In this document: positions 26,618-35,131 of the stretch, in pieces
How positions within the stretch are numbered: the first letter of the stretch is position 1
Layout: each line of letters opens with the position of its first letter
Source: an uncultured Bacteroidia bacterium
Lineage (GTDB): Bacteria; Bacteroidota; Bacteroidia; Bacteroidales; Prolixibacteraceae
DNA length: 64,000 nt
NCBI GenBank assembly: GCA_903897145.1
Contig: CAIUAN010000006.1
Coordinates: forward strand, 1 to 64,000
Direction: 5' to 3'
Notes under the pieces: model-generated
Database searches by the model: none
What the model was told of the DNA's origin: nothing
The model's input: only the letters and a program-made list of their open reading frames with translations
Made by a program: the position numbers and the translations under genes

Positions 26618-27073
26618 TTACTCCTCGATAGCCACTTTGAATACAATTTTTCGCACAGCGGTTAAACAGCTCTCTTCTGTGATGGCCGTGTGAAGATCAG
26701 TCGGAAAATAGATTGCAAACATGCCAGGATCAAATTTGGTAAAAGAGGCCTCCGCATTGAAGTTTCCATAGTCTTTCTCTTCATTGAATGGGGCCAATAA
26801 AGGTTCATTCTGAAGTGGAGCATAACCCATTTGCTCTGATCCTTTAACCCAATATTGAACATCGATGTTTTTGCGGTGACCTTCTAACTTGACGCGATCT
26901 TTATTGATTTGCTCAGAGTCGAATACAAGCATACGCAGCTTCCCTTCTTTGATGACATAGCTCCCTTCAGTATGAGCGTTTAGGTTTTCCGTTTGAAGCC
27001 ATTTTAAAGCCTCCGCAATTCCTTCGCTGAGTGCGTAATAGCGCGAGGCATTTTCTATCCTGTCGATGATCAT
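26618..27073 (-). CDS. YhcH/YjgK/YiaL family protein
   Basis: A 151-residue soluble cupin-like protein (DUF386). Features: AEALKWLQTENLNAHTEGSY near the N-terminus, the core LEGHRKNIDVQYWVKGSEQ (about 83-101), and a C-terminal FAIYFPTDLHTAI (about 117-129) whose Asp and His are likely metal ligands. Family members are linked with sialic acid and other sugar catabolism and bind a divalent metal; the precise activity is uncertain. It is a lone gene here, separated from the upstream TPR gene by a terminator, and converges with the SulP gene (5 bases between stops). Confidence 0.87.
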   Translation of the reverse strand: MIIDRIENASRYYALSEGIAEALKWLQTENLNAHTEGSYVIKEGKLRMLVFDSEQINKDRVKLEGHRKNIDVQYWVKGSEQMGYAPLQNEPLLAPFNEEKDYGNFNAEASFTKFDPGMFAIYFPTDLHTAITEESCLTAVRKIVFKVAIEE

Positions 27074-27112
27074 GGTAAGTCGTTTTACGTTGTTAGTTTA
27101 AATCAAGTCAAA

Positions 27113-27150
27113 AAAAATCCTCATCGAAAGATCGAGGAGGATTTTTTTTA
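27113..27150 (-). terminator. Terminator downstream of the TPR gene
   Basis: Stem of AATCCTC/GAGGATT extended by TCGA/TCGA around one A-G mismatch and a small loop, followed on the minus strand by seven T. The flanking T run on the plus side makes it usable both ways. Confidence 0.82.
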
Positions 27151-27166
27151 GGAGTACTCCTAGTAT

Positions 27167-27850
27167 TTAGTTTGCTGCTAATCGAGCTATGTACTTGTCG
27201 ATTATTCTGCCTTGTTCGCTTTCTGAATATTTCTCTTTAATAATTTGATACGTTTCTAAGGCTTTATCTTTTGTTCCTAAAGCCTCATAGGTGTTCCCAG
27301 CTTTTAGGAAGTATAGGGGAGAGGTAAAAGCATTTGAATTAAGTTTTGCCGCTTCAAGGTAAAGTTTAACAGCTTTTTCTTTCTCTCCTAATTCTGAATA
27401 AGCATCACCTTGAGCACCAATAGAAACTGGACCAAGAAGTAAATCGTTTGTCTTGAAATCCTCTAAATATGAAATAGCATCTTTGTATTTGCCAATATGA
27501 AGATTAGATACACCAGCATAGTATTGAGCTAGATTTCCTGCTGCAGTACTGCTGTAATCATGAATGATATCTAAGAAACCCGGGAAGTTGCCATCTCCAT
27601 TTAATGCAAGCTTAAATGAGTCTTTTTCGAAATATTGCTCCGCAGTAAAAAGTTGTTCCTTCGCTTTAGCTTCTCTTGGAAGAGAATAATAGCGATGAGT
27701 AGCTAATAGGATTAGCGCTATTACAACTGCAACACCAAACACAATAGATATGATTTTTGAGTTTGTCTCAAAAAATCGCTCCGCCGTGGTCAGGGCATGT
27801 TCAACTTCTTCTAAATTTTCAATTTGTGTAGGTTTTGTTTCCTTAGCCAT
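27167..27850 (-). CDS. Membrane-anchored tetratricopeptide repeat protein
   Basis: A 227-residue protein with an N-terminal cytosolic stretch, one membrane helix at about 35-54 (SIVFGVAVVIALILLAT) and a TPR-containing periplasmic part: LAQYYAGVSNLHIGKYKDAI (about 122-141), GDAYSELGEKEKAVKLYLEA, and AGNTYEALGTKDKALETYQ. The layout resembles YfgM, which links envelope chaperones to the Sec translocon, but that is only an analogy. TPR repeats mediate protein contact. It has its own TATTTTTG promoter element and a strong terminator, so it is a single-gene unit. Confidence 0.85.
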   Translation of the reverse strand: MAKETKPTQIENLEEVEHALTTAERFFETNSKIISIVFGVAVVIALILLATHRYYSLPREAKAKEQLFTAEQYFEKDSFKLALNGDGNFPGFLDIIHDYSSTAAGNLAQYYAGVSNLHIGKYKDAISYLEDFKTNDLLLGPVSIGAQGDAYSELGEKEKAVKLYLEAAKLNSNAFTSPLYFLKAGNTYEALGTKDKALETYQIIKEKYSESEQGRIIDKYIARLAAN

Positions 27851-27891
27851 AATATTTTATCTTCTTGATTGTGCTTTTTCAAATCTGAATG

Positions 27892-27899
27892 CAAAAATA
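27892..27899 (-). promoter_or_regulatory. Promoter element of the TPR gene (TATTTTTG)
   Basis: Perfect TAnnTTTG on the minus strand, 42 bases before the start codon. Confidence 0.55.
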
Positions 27900-28037
27900 A
27901 GCGTTTTTACTAAACCACAGTCATTTTTTAGATAAAAATTGTTTTCTCAGTAACGTTTGTTTCATTCTTGTATATCAGTTATTTGATTAAATCCCATTTC
28001 AAATCGTGTTGTCTTTCGCGCCGCTTAATAAAAAGGT

Positions 28038-28045
28038 TAAATTTG
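28038..28045 (+). promoter_or_regulatory. Promoter element of recF (TAAATTTG)
   Basis: Perfect TAnnTTTG 26 bases before ATG 28071, giving a leader of roughly 19 bases. Confidence 0.5.
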
Positions 28046-28070
28046 TAACTGTAAAAATTTGATTTTCCCG

Positions 28071-29177
28071 ATGTTTATTAAGAATCTCTCTGTTGTTAAT
28101 TATAAAAATCTGATTCAGGACGACTTGCAGTTTTCCTCGAAGCTGAATTGTTTTATTGGCAATAATGGAGTGGGAAAGACCAATCTTTTAGATTGCTTGT
28201 TTTACCTATCATTTTGCAAAAGTGCCTTTAATCTACCCGATAGTCAGAATGTTCGTCACGATGAAGATTTTTTTGTCATTCAAGGTAATTACGATTACGA
28301 TGGGGAGAATGAATCGATCTATTGTGGATTTAAAACTGGAAATAAAAAAGTCTTTCGTCGCAATAAAAAAGAATACGAACGCTTATCAGAACATATTGGC
28401 TTCGTCCCTTTGGTTATGATCTCTCCGGCCGATTCAATTTTAATTCAGGGTGGGAGCGAAGAGCGCAGACGGTTTATGGATAGCGTGATTGCTCAATACG
28501 ATCGTCCTTATTTGGATTGGATCCTTAAATACAACCGGGCTCTTCTTCAACGGAATAACTTACTGAAGTATTTTGCAGCGAATAGAACCTTCGACGCCGA
28601 CAGTCTTGAGGTGTGGAATGAACAATTAATTCATACGGGAGAAAAAATATTTCATAAACGGACGGAGTTTCTAGAGCAGTTGCTACCCGTCTTTCAGAAA
28701 TATTACGATTCAATCTCTCAAGGGCACGAACAAGTTGGACTAGAATATCAATCCCAACTGAAAGAGAATGATTTCAGAAAGCTACTTCAAGATTCAGTTG
28801 CGAAGGATCGGGCTGTTCAATATACCTCTGTGGGTATCCATAAAGATGATCTTGACTTACAGATTGGCGCTAACCCAATCAAAAGATTAGGGTCTCAAGG
28901 TCAAAATAAGACCTATTTAATCGCCCTTAAGTTTGCACAATTTGATTTTATTCAATCCGTTCATCAGGTTAAACCAATCCTTTTATTAGACGATATCTTT
29001 GATAAACTTGATGGTGCTCGTGTAGGACAAATTGTTAAGTTAGTATCAGATAATAATTTTGGACAAATCTTTATAACCGATACAAATCGAGAGCATTTGG
29101 ATGGGATTATTAAAGAGGTTGGTGGCTCAGACTATAAAATCTTCATGGTTTCAGATGGTCAGATTTCATTCATATAG
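28071..29177 (+). CDS. recF: DNA replication/repair protein RecF
   Basis: SMC-like ATPase that loads RecA at gaps together with RecO and RecR. Walker A GNNGVGKTNLLD at about 30-41, ABC signature region RLGSQGQNKTYLIALK (about 270-285), Walker B KPILLLDDIFDKLD (about 303-316) and the D-loop ITDTNREHLD. Length 368 is typical. ATG 28071 is preferred over a TTG at 28059 because the family begins MxIKxLxxxNYKN. It starts a probable operon with a DUF721 gene 17 bases downstream, a common pairing in bacteria. dnaA and dnaN, often linked to recF elsewhere, are not in the window. Confidence 0.96.
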   Translation: MFIKNLSVVNYKNLIQDDLQFSSKLNCFIGNNGVGKTNLLDCLFYLSFCKSAFNLPDSQNVRHDEDFFVIQGNYDYDGENESIYCGFKTGNKKVFRRNKKEYERLSEHIGFVPLVMISPADSILIQGGSEERRRFMDSVIAQYDRPYLDWILKYNRALLQRNNLLKYFAANRTFDADSLEVWNEQLIHTGEKIFHKRTEFLEQLLPVFQKYYDSISQGHEQVGLEYQSQLKENDFRKLLQDSVAKDRAVQYTSVGIHKDDLDLQIGANPIKRLGSQGQNKTYLIALKFAQFDFIQSVHQVKPILLLDDIFDKLDGARVGQIVKLVSDNNFGQIFITDTNREHLDGIIKEVGGSDYKIFMVSDGQISFI

Positions 29178-29194
29178 GGTAATATTTTGTAAAG

Positions 29195-29485
29195 ATGAGA
29201 AGGAATGAATTTCAATCTTTAGGTAGTGCTATCAAGGATTATTTAAAGGAAGAAAAGTTCGATAGTAAATTGGCAGAGCTTGAGGCAGTTGGCTTGTGGG
29301 AGTCCATTATTGGCATTCAAATTGCTCGTGCGACCTCCTCTATATTTATTAAGGAGGGGGTCTTGACCATTCATTTAAAGTCTTCAATTGTTCGAAATGA
29401 ATTGTTTATGTTGCGCAGCGAGATCATGCAAGCCATCAACCAACGAATGGGTAAAAGAGTGGTCAAAGCTGTTATTTTGAAATAA
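29195..29485 (+). CDS. DUF721 (DciA-like) protein
   Basis: A 96-residue protein with the DUF721 pattern: an N-terminal helix RRNEFQSLGSAIKDYLKEE, the W-containing core VGLWESIIGIQIARATSS (about 32-49) and the strand GVLTIHLKSSIVRNELFMLR. The family includes DciA, the helicase operator that helps load DnaB where DnaC is absent. Location right behind recF, 17 bases apart, is the usual genomic context. The helicase-loading role is inferred from the family. Confidence 0.85.
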   Translation: MRRNEFQSLGSAIKDYLKEEKFDSKLAELEAVGLWESIIGIQIARATSSIFIKEGVLTIHLKSSIVRNELFMLRSEIMQAINQRMGKRVVKAVILK

Positions 29486-29518
29486 TTTAAAGTCTAAAAC
29501 AACCCAATTAATTTTCCG

Positions 29519-30667
29519 ATGATGTTTTCTGATTTATCCAATATCCAATCTCCATGCTATATTCTGGATGAAGGACTTTTGCGTAAAAATCTAGCGCTTA
29601 TCAAATCTGTTAAGGATCGTGCCGGAGTCGATATTATACTTGCATTTAAGGGGTTTTCGCTTTGGCGCTCTTTCCCAATTTTACGGGAGTATATCAATGG
29701 CGCTGCTGCTAGTGGAGCCTATGAAGCAAAGTTAGCCACCGACGAATTAAAAACTTTTGCGCATACTTATTCAGCTGCTTTTCAGGAGTATGATTTTAAT
29801 GAAGTACTGGAAAACTCCTCTCATATTACGTTTAATTCATTAAACCAGCTGAACCGGTTTGCACCTGCAGTACAAGCCTTTAGCCGCAAGATATCTGTTG
29901 GATTGAGGGTTAATCCTGAATTTTCGGAAGTCGAAACAGAACTTTATAATCCATGTGCACCCGGAACCCGTTTGGGCATCCTGGCTGAGCAACTTGAAGA
30001 TCAGTTGCCGGCGGGTGTTGAAGGTTTACATTTTCATACCTTATGTGAGTCCGGTTCGACCGATTTAGTTAAAACACTTGCTGCTTTTGAATCCCGTTTT
30101 GGTAAATTCCTCAGTCAAGTCAAATGGATCAACATGGGTGGTGGTCATCTTATGACCAGAAAGGGTTATGATATTGAATTATTAGTTGATACTCTGAAGG
30201 CTTTTAAACAACGTTGGCCTAACCTGGAAGTGATCTTAGAGCCTGGAAGTGCATTTGCATGGGAAACTGGCTTCTTGGTCTCTAAGGTGGTCGATTTAGT
30301 CGAAAATAAGGGTATTAAGACTGCAATTTTAAATGTCTCTTTTACAGCCCATATGCCCGATTGTTTAGAGATGCCCTATAAGCCAAGGATTCGAAATGCT
30401 CATCACGAGCCAGTGGCGGGTAAGCCCACCTATCGAATGGGAGGTAATTCTTGTCTGTCTGGTGATTTTATGGGATTCTGGTCTTTTGACCAAGAATTAA
30501 AGATTGGCGATCAGGTAATTTTTGAAGATATGATTCATTATACGCTAGTGAAAAGTACCATGTTTAATGGTGTTTATCATCCTTCTATAGGTATCTTAAG
30601 AGAGCATGGAGAATTTGAGTTGCTGAAGACTTTTACCTATCAAGATTATAAAAATAGAATGTCTTAA
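29519..30667 (+). CDS. nspC: Carboxynorspermidine/carboxyspermidine decarboxylase
   Basis: PLP enzyme of the alanine-racemase-fold decarboxylase group, 382 residues, making norspermidine or spermidine by the aspartate-semialdehyde polyamine route. Features: SPCYILDEGLLRKNLALIK at the start, PLP lysine in DIILAFKGFSLW (about 39-50), GLHFHTLCESGSTD (about 174-187), INMGGGHLMTRKGYD (phosphate site, about 204-218), ILEPGSAFAWETG and the catalytic Cys in GNSCLSGDF (about 314). Two ATG codons in tandem make the first one or two residues uncertain. The partner carboxynorspermidine synthase is not nearby. It follows the DUF721 gene by 33 bases and may be in the recF operon. Confidence 0.93.
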   Translation: MMFSDLSNIQSPCYILDEGLLRKNLALIKSVKDRAGVDIILAFKGFSLWRSFPILREYINGAAASGAYEAKLATDELKTFAHTYSAAFQEYDFNEVLENSSHITFNSLNQLNRFAPAVQAFSRKISVGLRVNPEFSEVETELYNPCAPGTRLGILAEQLEDQLPAGVEGLHFHTLCESGSTDLVKTLAAFESRFGKFLSQVKWINMGGGHLMTRKGYDIELLVDTLKAFKQRWPNLEVILEPGSAFAWETGFLVSKVVDLVENKGIKTAILNVSFTAHMPDCLEMPYKPRIRNAHHEPVAGKPTYRMGGNSCLSGDFMGFWSFDQELKIGDQVIFEDMIHYTLVKSTMFNGVYHPSIGILREHGEFELLKTFTYQDYKNRMS

Positions 30668-30721
30668 TGAGCCTCATTTGACTTACCTGAAGCTGTTTTT
30701 GTTTTTTATAACTATTCAAAA

Positions 30722-31333
30722 TTGAATTATTTAGCTCATATTTACCTTTCGGGCGATTCTGATGAGTTAATCATTGGTAATTTCATTGGTGATTACGTCA
30801 AGGGACAGCAATTCTTAAATTATCCTTCGGAAGTAGCTAAGGGGATTGTTCTGCATCGGAAAATTGATTCGTTCACTGACTCACATCCGTGTATTTCAGA
30901 ATGTATTCTGAAATTAAGACCTGTTTATGGGAAATATGCAGGAATTGTAGTGGATATCTTTCTCGACCATTTTCTTGCATTAAACTGGGAGAGCTATTCA
31001 AAGGAGGAACTTCCGGAGTTTGCTGACCGTTTTCATGCCTTGTTATGGGCTAATTTTTTTCAATTGCCTTCGCAGGTTAAGGTAATGGTCCCTTTTTTAG
31101 TGCGAAATAAAAGACTCGAATCATATGCCACCATAGATGGTGTTGAAAAAACTCTTGTTGTCATGGCAAAGCATACCTCCCTGCCAGCACTTGCCGATTT
31201 AGGAATTAAAGTTTTAGAAGAAGAATATCAATTTTTCAATGGTATGTTTAATCGATTCTTCCCACAGCTTATTGAGTATGTCGAGCAGGTTGGTGAATTG
31301 AAGATTACACGACCCGTATCGGTCATTTATTGA
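30722..31333 (+). CDS. Acyl carrier protein phosphodiesterase family protein (TTG start)
   Basis: A 203-residue protein of the AcpH/YajB family, metal-dependent HD-like hydrolases that in Escherichia coli remove phosphopantetheine from ACP. Motifs: MNYLAHIYLSGDSDELIIG (family N-terminus), NFIGDYVKG (about 20-28), GIVLHRKIDSFTDSHP (about 42-57), and VDIFLDHFLALNW (about 78-90), which supply the His and Asp ligands. The family N-terminus begins exactly at a TTG codon, and no in-frame ATG precedes it, so TTG initiation is well supported. It lies 54 bases after nspC and converges with rodA. Activity on ACP is inferred and has been doubted for distant members. Confidence 0.87.
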   Translation: MNYLAHIYLSGDSDELIIGNFIGDYVKGQQFLNYPSEVAKGIVLHRKIDSFTDSHPCISECILKLRPVYGKYAGIVVDIFLDHFLALNWESYSKEELPEFADRFHALLWANFFQLPSQVKVMVPFLVRNKRLESYATIDGVEKTLVVMAKHTSLPALADLGIKVLEEEYQFFNGMFNRFFPQLIEYVEQVGELKITRPVSVIY

Positions 31334-31359
31334 ATGTAGATAAAGGTTTAAGTGAGCTC

Positions 31360-32784
31360 TTAACGAAGATTCTTCGTTCTACTAGCATCTAATCGTAAGA
31401 AGATAAAAAGTAAGATGGTAAATGCCCAAAGAGAAGAGCCTCCATAGCTAAAGAAGGGGAGGGGAATTCCAATAACGGGTGCGAGACCAATGGTCATTGA
31501 GACGTTGATAGCGATATGGAAAAAGAGGATACATGCAACGCCATAACCATAGATTCTGCTAAATTGAGATCGTTGTCGTTCTGCCACATTCACCAATCGT
31601 ATTAATAAGAGTAGAAATAACCCAACAACAGTCGTTGCTCCTACAAAACCCCACTCTTCACCGACGGTGCAGAAAATAAAGTCGGTACTTTGTTCAGGAA
31701 CAAAATTATATTTTGTCTGAGTCCCTTTTAAAAACCCTTTGCCAATGAATCCTCCAGATCCAATAGCAATCTTTGATTGATTCACGTTGTATCCTTTACC
31801 TAACTTATCAACTTTTCTTCCCAACACTTGATCTATTCGATCACGTTGATGGGGCTCCATCACATGGGAGTAAAAATAATTTACAGATACAGAAATGCAG
31901 ACAGCAAAGACAAAGAATAGGATTATCCTCCAAACCTCCGCCACATGCTTAAAAATACCATAGGCCATTAAAAGAATTGCGTTAATCCCTGTGGTGATTA
32001 AAATTAATTGCATGGGTGTGCCACCAAGTCCTGCCATCGAGTCGATACCCCAGATGGTTAAAAATGTTCCGATTATCACGCCTAATCCAATCATTGGTTC
32101 TTTCACTGATTGCCTTAAAACACCATAGGCCGCTAAGGAGATGATCAGCAAGAATATTGTTAAGTCAAATTGGTCAAGGAGTAGTGCTAAGATGAAAAGT
32201 GCTGCCGCTGAAAATCCCCAGAAAAGGACCATGCCGTTCATCCCCTCTCTGAAAAATACGAATACAAATACTGCAAAGACTAAGGCTGAACCCGTATCAT
32301 TTTGTAGAATAATAAGTAGTGCAGGGACAAGTATTATGCCAACTAGAACAATATAGGATCGTATCTTTTGTATTTTAAAATCGAATTGACTAATACATTT
32401 TGCCAAGGCGAGATTCGTGGCGAATTTGCCAAGTTCTGCAGGTTGAAGTGCTATCCCTCCAAATTCGAACCAGGCCCTAGCCCCATTGACCTCCTTCCCC
32501 AGAAAGAGCACCGCCACAAGCAACAGAATGGTTATCCCATAGATGTGGTAGGCGAACGCTGTAAAAAAGCGACTGTCGATTGTTAGTACCATGATCGCAA
32601 GAAAAATACCTGCAAAAATCCAGATTAGCTGTTTGCCATATTTCTGCCCAATATCTAAAATACTTTGATGCTCGTCGCTATAAACCGCCGCATAGATATT
32701 TATCCAACCAAGGAAAACCAAGATTAGATATAGCAAGACTGTGATCCAGTCTAAGTTAAACCATATGCTGTTGCTCTTTTTCAA
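31360..32784 (-). CDS. rodA: SEDS peptidoglycan polymerase RodA (TTG start)
   Basis: Glycan-strand polymerase of the elongasome, working with PBP2. The 474-residue sequence is polytopic and has the SEDS hallmarks: GARAWFEFGGIALQPAELGK (about 104-123), then IAIGSGGFIGKG (about 344), DFIFCTVGEEWGFVG (about 371) and the closing IGIPLPFFSYGGSSLW (about 439-454). Escherichia coli RodA is 370 residues; the extra length lies mainly in hydrophobic segments in the middle (about 190-290). Initiation uses a TTG that overlaps the mrdA stop (TTGA at 32781-32784); there is no ATG nearby. It is the last gene of the purH-mreBCD-mrdA-rodA unit. Confidence 0.95.
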   Translation of the reverse strand: MKKSNSIWFNLDWITVLLYLILVFLGWINIYAAVYSDEHQSILDIGQKYGKQLIWIFAGIFLAIMVLTIDSRFFTAFAYHIYGITILLLVAVLFLGKEVNGARAWFEFGGIALQPAELGKFATNLALAKCISQFDFKIQKIRSYIVLVGIILVPALLIILQNDTGSALVFAVFVFVFFREGMNGMVLFWGFSAAALFILALLLDQFDLTIFLLIISLAAYGVLRQSVKEPMIGLGVIIGTFLTIWGIDSMAGLGGTPMQLILITTGINAILLMAYGIFKHVAEVWRIILFFVFAVCISVSVNYFYSHVMEPHQRDRIDQVLGRKVDKLGKGYNVNQSKIAIGSGGFIGKGFLKGTQTKYNFVPEQSTDFIFCTVGEEWGFVGATTVVGLFLLLLIRLVNVAERQRSQFSRIYGYGVACILFFHIAINVSMTIGLAPVIGIPLPFFSYGGSSLWAFTILLFIFLRLDASRTKNLR

Positions 32785-34610
32785 TCTCCGTGCTCGATAT
32801 TCATGGTGGATATTAGATCTGAATTTATCATTGCATCTTCAAAATGCTGTCTGTTTGAAGCAATTTTCCCCTTCAGATATTTCTCGATAATTAAACTCGC
32901 AATAGGAGCCGCATACTTAGCTCCCCAGACACCATTCTCAATATAGACAGCAATTGCAATCTTAGGGTTGATTTTGGGTGAGAAGGCCACAAAAGCAGAG
33001 TGAGCCTCGCCATGTGGATTTTGGATCGTTCCTGTCTTTCCACAGACGGTTAAGCTATCTAATTTTGCCGTTGTGCGACCAGTTCCTTTTTCAACCACCT
33101 GCTCCATTCCGTCCACAATCATTTCGTAGTTTGAAGCACCTGCTGCAAAAACATGTTTCTCGAAATGTAAGGTGTCTAAAGCTACATTGTTTTGCTGAAT
33201 ACCTCTAACCAAATGTGGGGAAATATAATAGCCTCTGTTCGCGATCAGTGATACCATATTTGACAGCTGCAGTGGTGTTACCAAAAGCTCCCCTTGTCCA
33301 ATCGATAAAGATCTTATGGTTAATGAGTTCCATCCTCCTGCGCCATAGTATTTGTTGTAATAGGCTACGGATGGGACACTGCCTGAAGTTTCAGAAAATA
33401 GATCACCTCCAATTTTCTTACCTAAACCCATTTCTAAAAGTGATTTTCTAAATGCATCAAGTCCATCGGCTGGCGTTGCATAGTGGTTGATTTCCGATTT
33501 AAAAGATTGCCAGAAGAATGAGTTGCATGATTCACGAATGGCTGAGATAAGTGGTAACGGCGTTTCGTGGTTATGGGTACATTTGATTGGAGAGGATCCT
33601 TTTCCTGCGCACGAATAACGTACACTTTGCAATAATCCATCCTGCAGTCCAATTAAAGCATTGGCAAGTTTAAATGTAGAGCCAGGAGGATATGAGGATG
33701 TAATAGCTCTGTTTAACATCGGTTTATATGGATCACTTAGCAGTTTAGCATAGTTTTTCGAACGCTCCCTTCCAACAAATAACCCTGGGTCAAATGAAGG
33801 TGAGCTAGCTAGCACTAAGATCTCACCGGTACTTGGTTCAATAGCGACTATACTGCCTACTTTCCCAGATAGCAACCGCTCGCCATAGGCTTGAAGATCG
33901 GCATTTAAAGTTGAGACTAGATTTTTTCCTATGACAGCAGCGGTATCTAATCGGCCATTTTCAAACGAACCTTTTACAATTTGATGCACATCGACCATTT
34001 TGTAAGAGATCCCTTTGACGCCTCTTAATTGATCTTCATAGGCTCTTTCAATACCACTTCGTCCGATGTAATCCCCATTTTCATAGTATGGATTTCCATC
34101 GATAATCTTTTGGTCTACCTCCCCAACATAGCCAAGTACATGCGCTGCAATTTTTGACGGATATTGTCTTAAGGTACGGGCTTGTATGAAAAATCCAGGA
34201 TATTTGAAAAGTTGTTCTTGCAAGACAGCATACATCTGAGAAGAGAGCTGCTTGATGATTGGAAAAGGTTTGAATCTTGAATAGCTTTTGGCTTTATTGA
34301 TCTCATTGATTAACTCTGATTTATCTACTCCAACTAAATGGCAAAAAGAAAGCGTATCAAAAGATTTTAATTCTTTCGGAGTAATTAAAACGTCATAGGC
34401 TGCTTGATTATACACCAAAAGTTTCCCATTTCTATCGAATATAACTCCTCTGGCAGGATAATTTATTTCTCGTCGTAACACATTGCTAGCAGCCGATATT
34501 TTATAGGATGAATCTATAACTTGAATATAGAATAGGCGGATCACAATAATGAGCGATACGAGCGAGAATAAGCCTATGATCAGATATTTGCGTTTGCTGA
34601 ATAGATCCAC
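32781..34610 (-). CDS. mrdA: Penicillin-binding protein 2 (class B transpeptidase)
   Basis: Peptidoglycan cross-linking enzyme of the elongation complex, 609 residues. N-terminal membrane anchor at about 9-27 (YLIIGLFSLVSLIIVIRLF), a pedestal domain with EINYPARGVIFDRNG (about 48-62), and the transpeptidase domain with SxxK in SSYPPGSTFKLAN (catalytic Ser about 312), SxN in RESCNSFFW (about 362), and KTG in VCGKTGTIQNP (about 528). Translation starts at GTG 34608-34610; no ATG is available close by. It lies 14 bases after mreD and overlaps rodA. Confidence 0.96.
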   Translation of the reverse strand: MDLFSKRKYLIIGLFSLVSLIIVIRLFYIQVIDSSYKISAASNVLRREINYPARGVIFDRNGKLLVYNQAAYDVLITPKELKSFDTLSFCHLVGVDKSELINEINKAKSYSRFKPFPIIKQLSSQMYAVLQEQLFKYPGFFIQARTLRQYPSKIAAHVLGYVGEVDQKIIDGNPYYENGDYIGRSGIERAYEDQLRGVKGISYKMVDVHQIVKGSFENGRLDTAAVIGKNLVSTLNADLQAYGERLLSGKVGSIVAIEPSTGEILVLASSPSFDPGLFVGRERSKNYAKLLSDPYKPMLNRAITSSYPPGSTFKLANALIGLQDGLLQSVRYSCAGKGSSPIKCTHNHETPLPLISAIRESCNSFFWQSFKSEINHYATPADGLDAFRKSLLEMGLGKKIGGDLFSETSGSVPSVAYYNKYYGAGGWNSLTIRSLSIGQGELLVTPLQLSNMVSLIANRGYYISPHLVRGIQQNNVALDTLHFEKHVFAAGASNYEMIVDGMEQVVEKGTGRTTAKLDSLTVCGKTGTIQNPHGEAHSAFVAFSPKINPKIAIAVYIENGVWGAKYAAPIASLIIEKYLKGKIASNRQHFEDAMINSDLISTMNIEHGD

Positions 34611-34624
34611 TTTTAGAAATTAGG

Positions 34625-35131
34625 CTAGCGTCTGAAAATTAAAAATTGACTTAAGACAATTAATATCACCGAAAGTGCTGAGCTTAATATGATTCGAAGT
34701 AGGGTGATGAAAAAGCCGTCGAATGTAAATGCTTCAAGGAAAAAAAGGAAGAAGTGGTGAATAACCACTAAGATGCTGACATAAGTGGCAAACCAATGAA
34801 AACCCATATTACCCACCCTCGGCGTTGAAAATGATTCTAAGGTCTCGCGTGTCGTAATTAATTTAAGAATGAGGGGTCTTGCGAATCCTATTAAGAGTGT
34901 TGCTGAGGCATGCACTCCAGGTGTATTTGTAAATAAATCCATGGTCAGACCTAAGGTTACAGCTAAAATTAGCATGAGCGCTTTAGGTATATCAAATGGA
35001 AGCAGAACAATAAATAAAATATAGATATACGGCGAAAGGACTTTTGCAATAACGATATTGTTAAATAGTAATACCTGCAATAGCACAGATACTGCAAAAA
35101 TCAGCACATATTTTAATTGACTAATTACCAT
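34625..35131 (-). CDS. mreD: Rod shape-determining protein MreD
   Basis: A 168-residue inner-membrane protein of the elongasome with about five helices (LIFAVSVLLQVLLFNNIVI, YILFIVLLPFDIPKALMLIL, and others) and the family-typical P[FY]xxP-like stretch LLPFDIPK. MreD proteins vary strongly in sequence, so the assignment leans on hydropathy, length and order behind mreC. I take ATG 35131 (MVISQLKYVL); a longer frame to 35182 would overlap mreC by 62 bases, whereas this start overlaps it by 11. Confidence 0.9.
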   Translation of the reverse strand: MVISQLKYVLIFAVSVLLQVLLFNNIVIAKVLSPYIYILFIVLLPFDIPKALMLILAVTLGLTMDLFTNTPGVHASATLLIGFARPLILKLITTRETLESFSTPRVGNMGFHWFATYVSILVVIHHFFLFFLEAFTFDGFFITLLRIILSSALSVILIVLSQFLIFRR

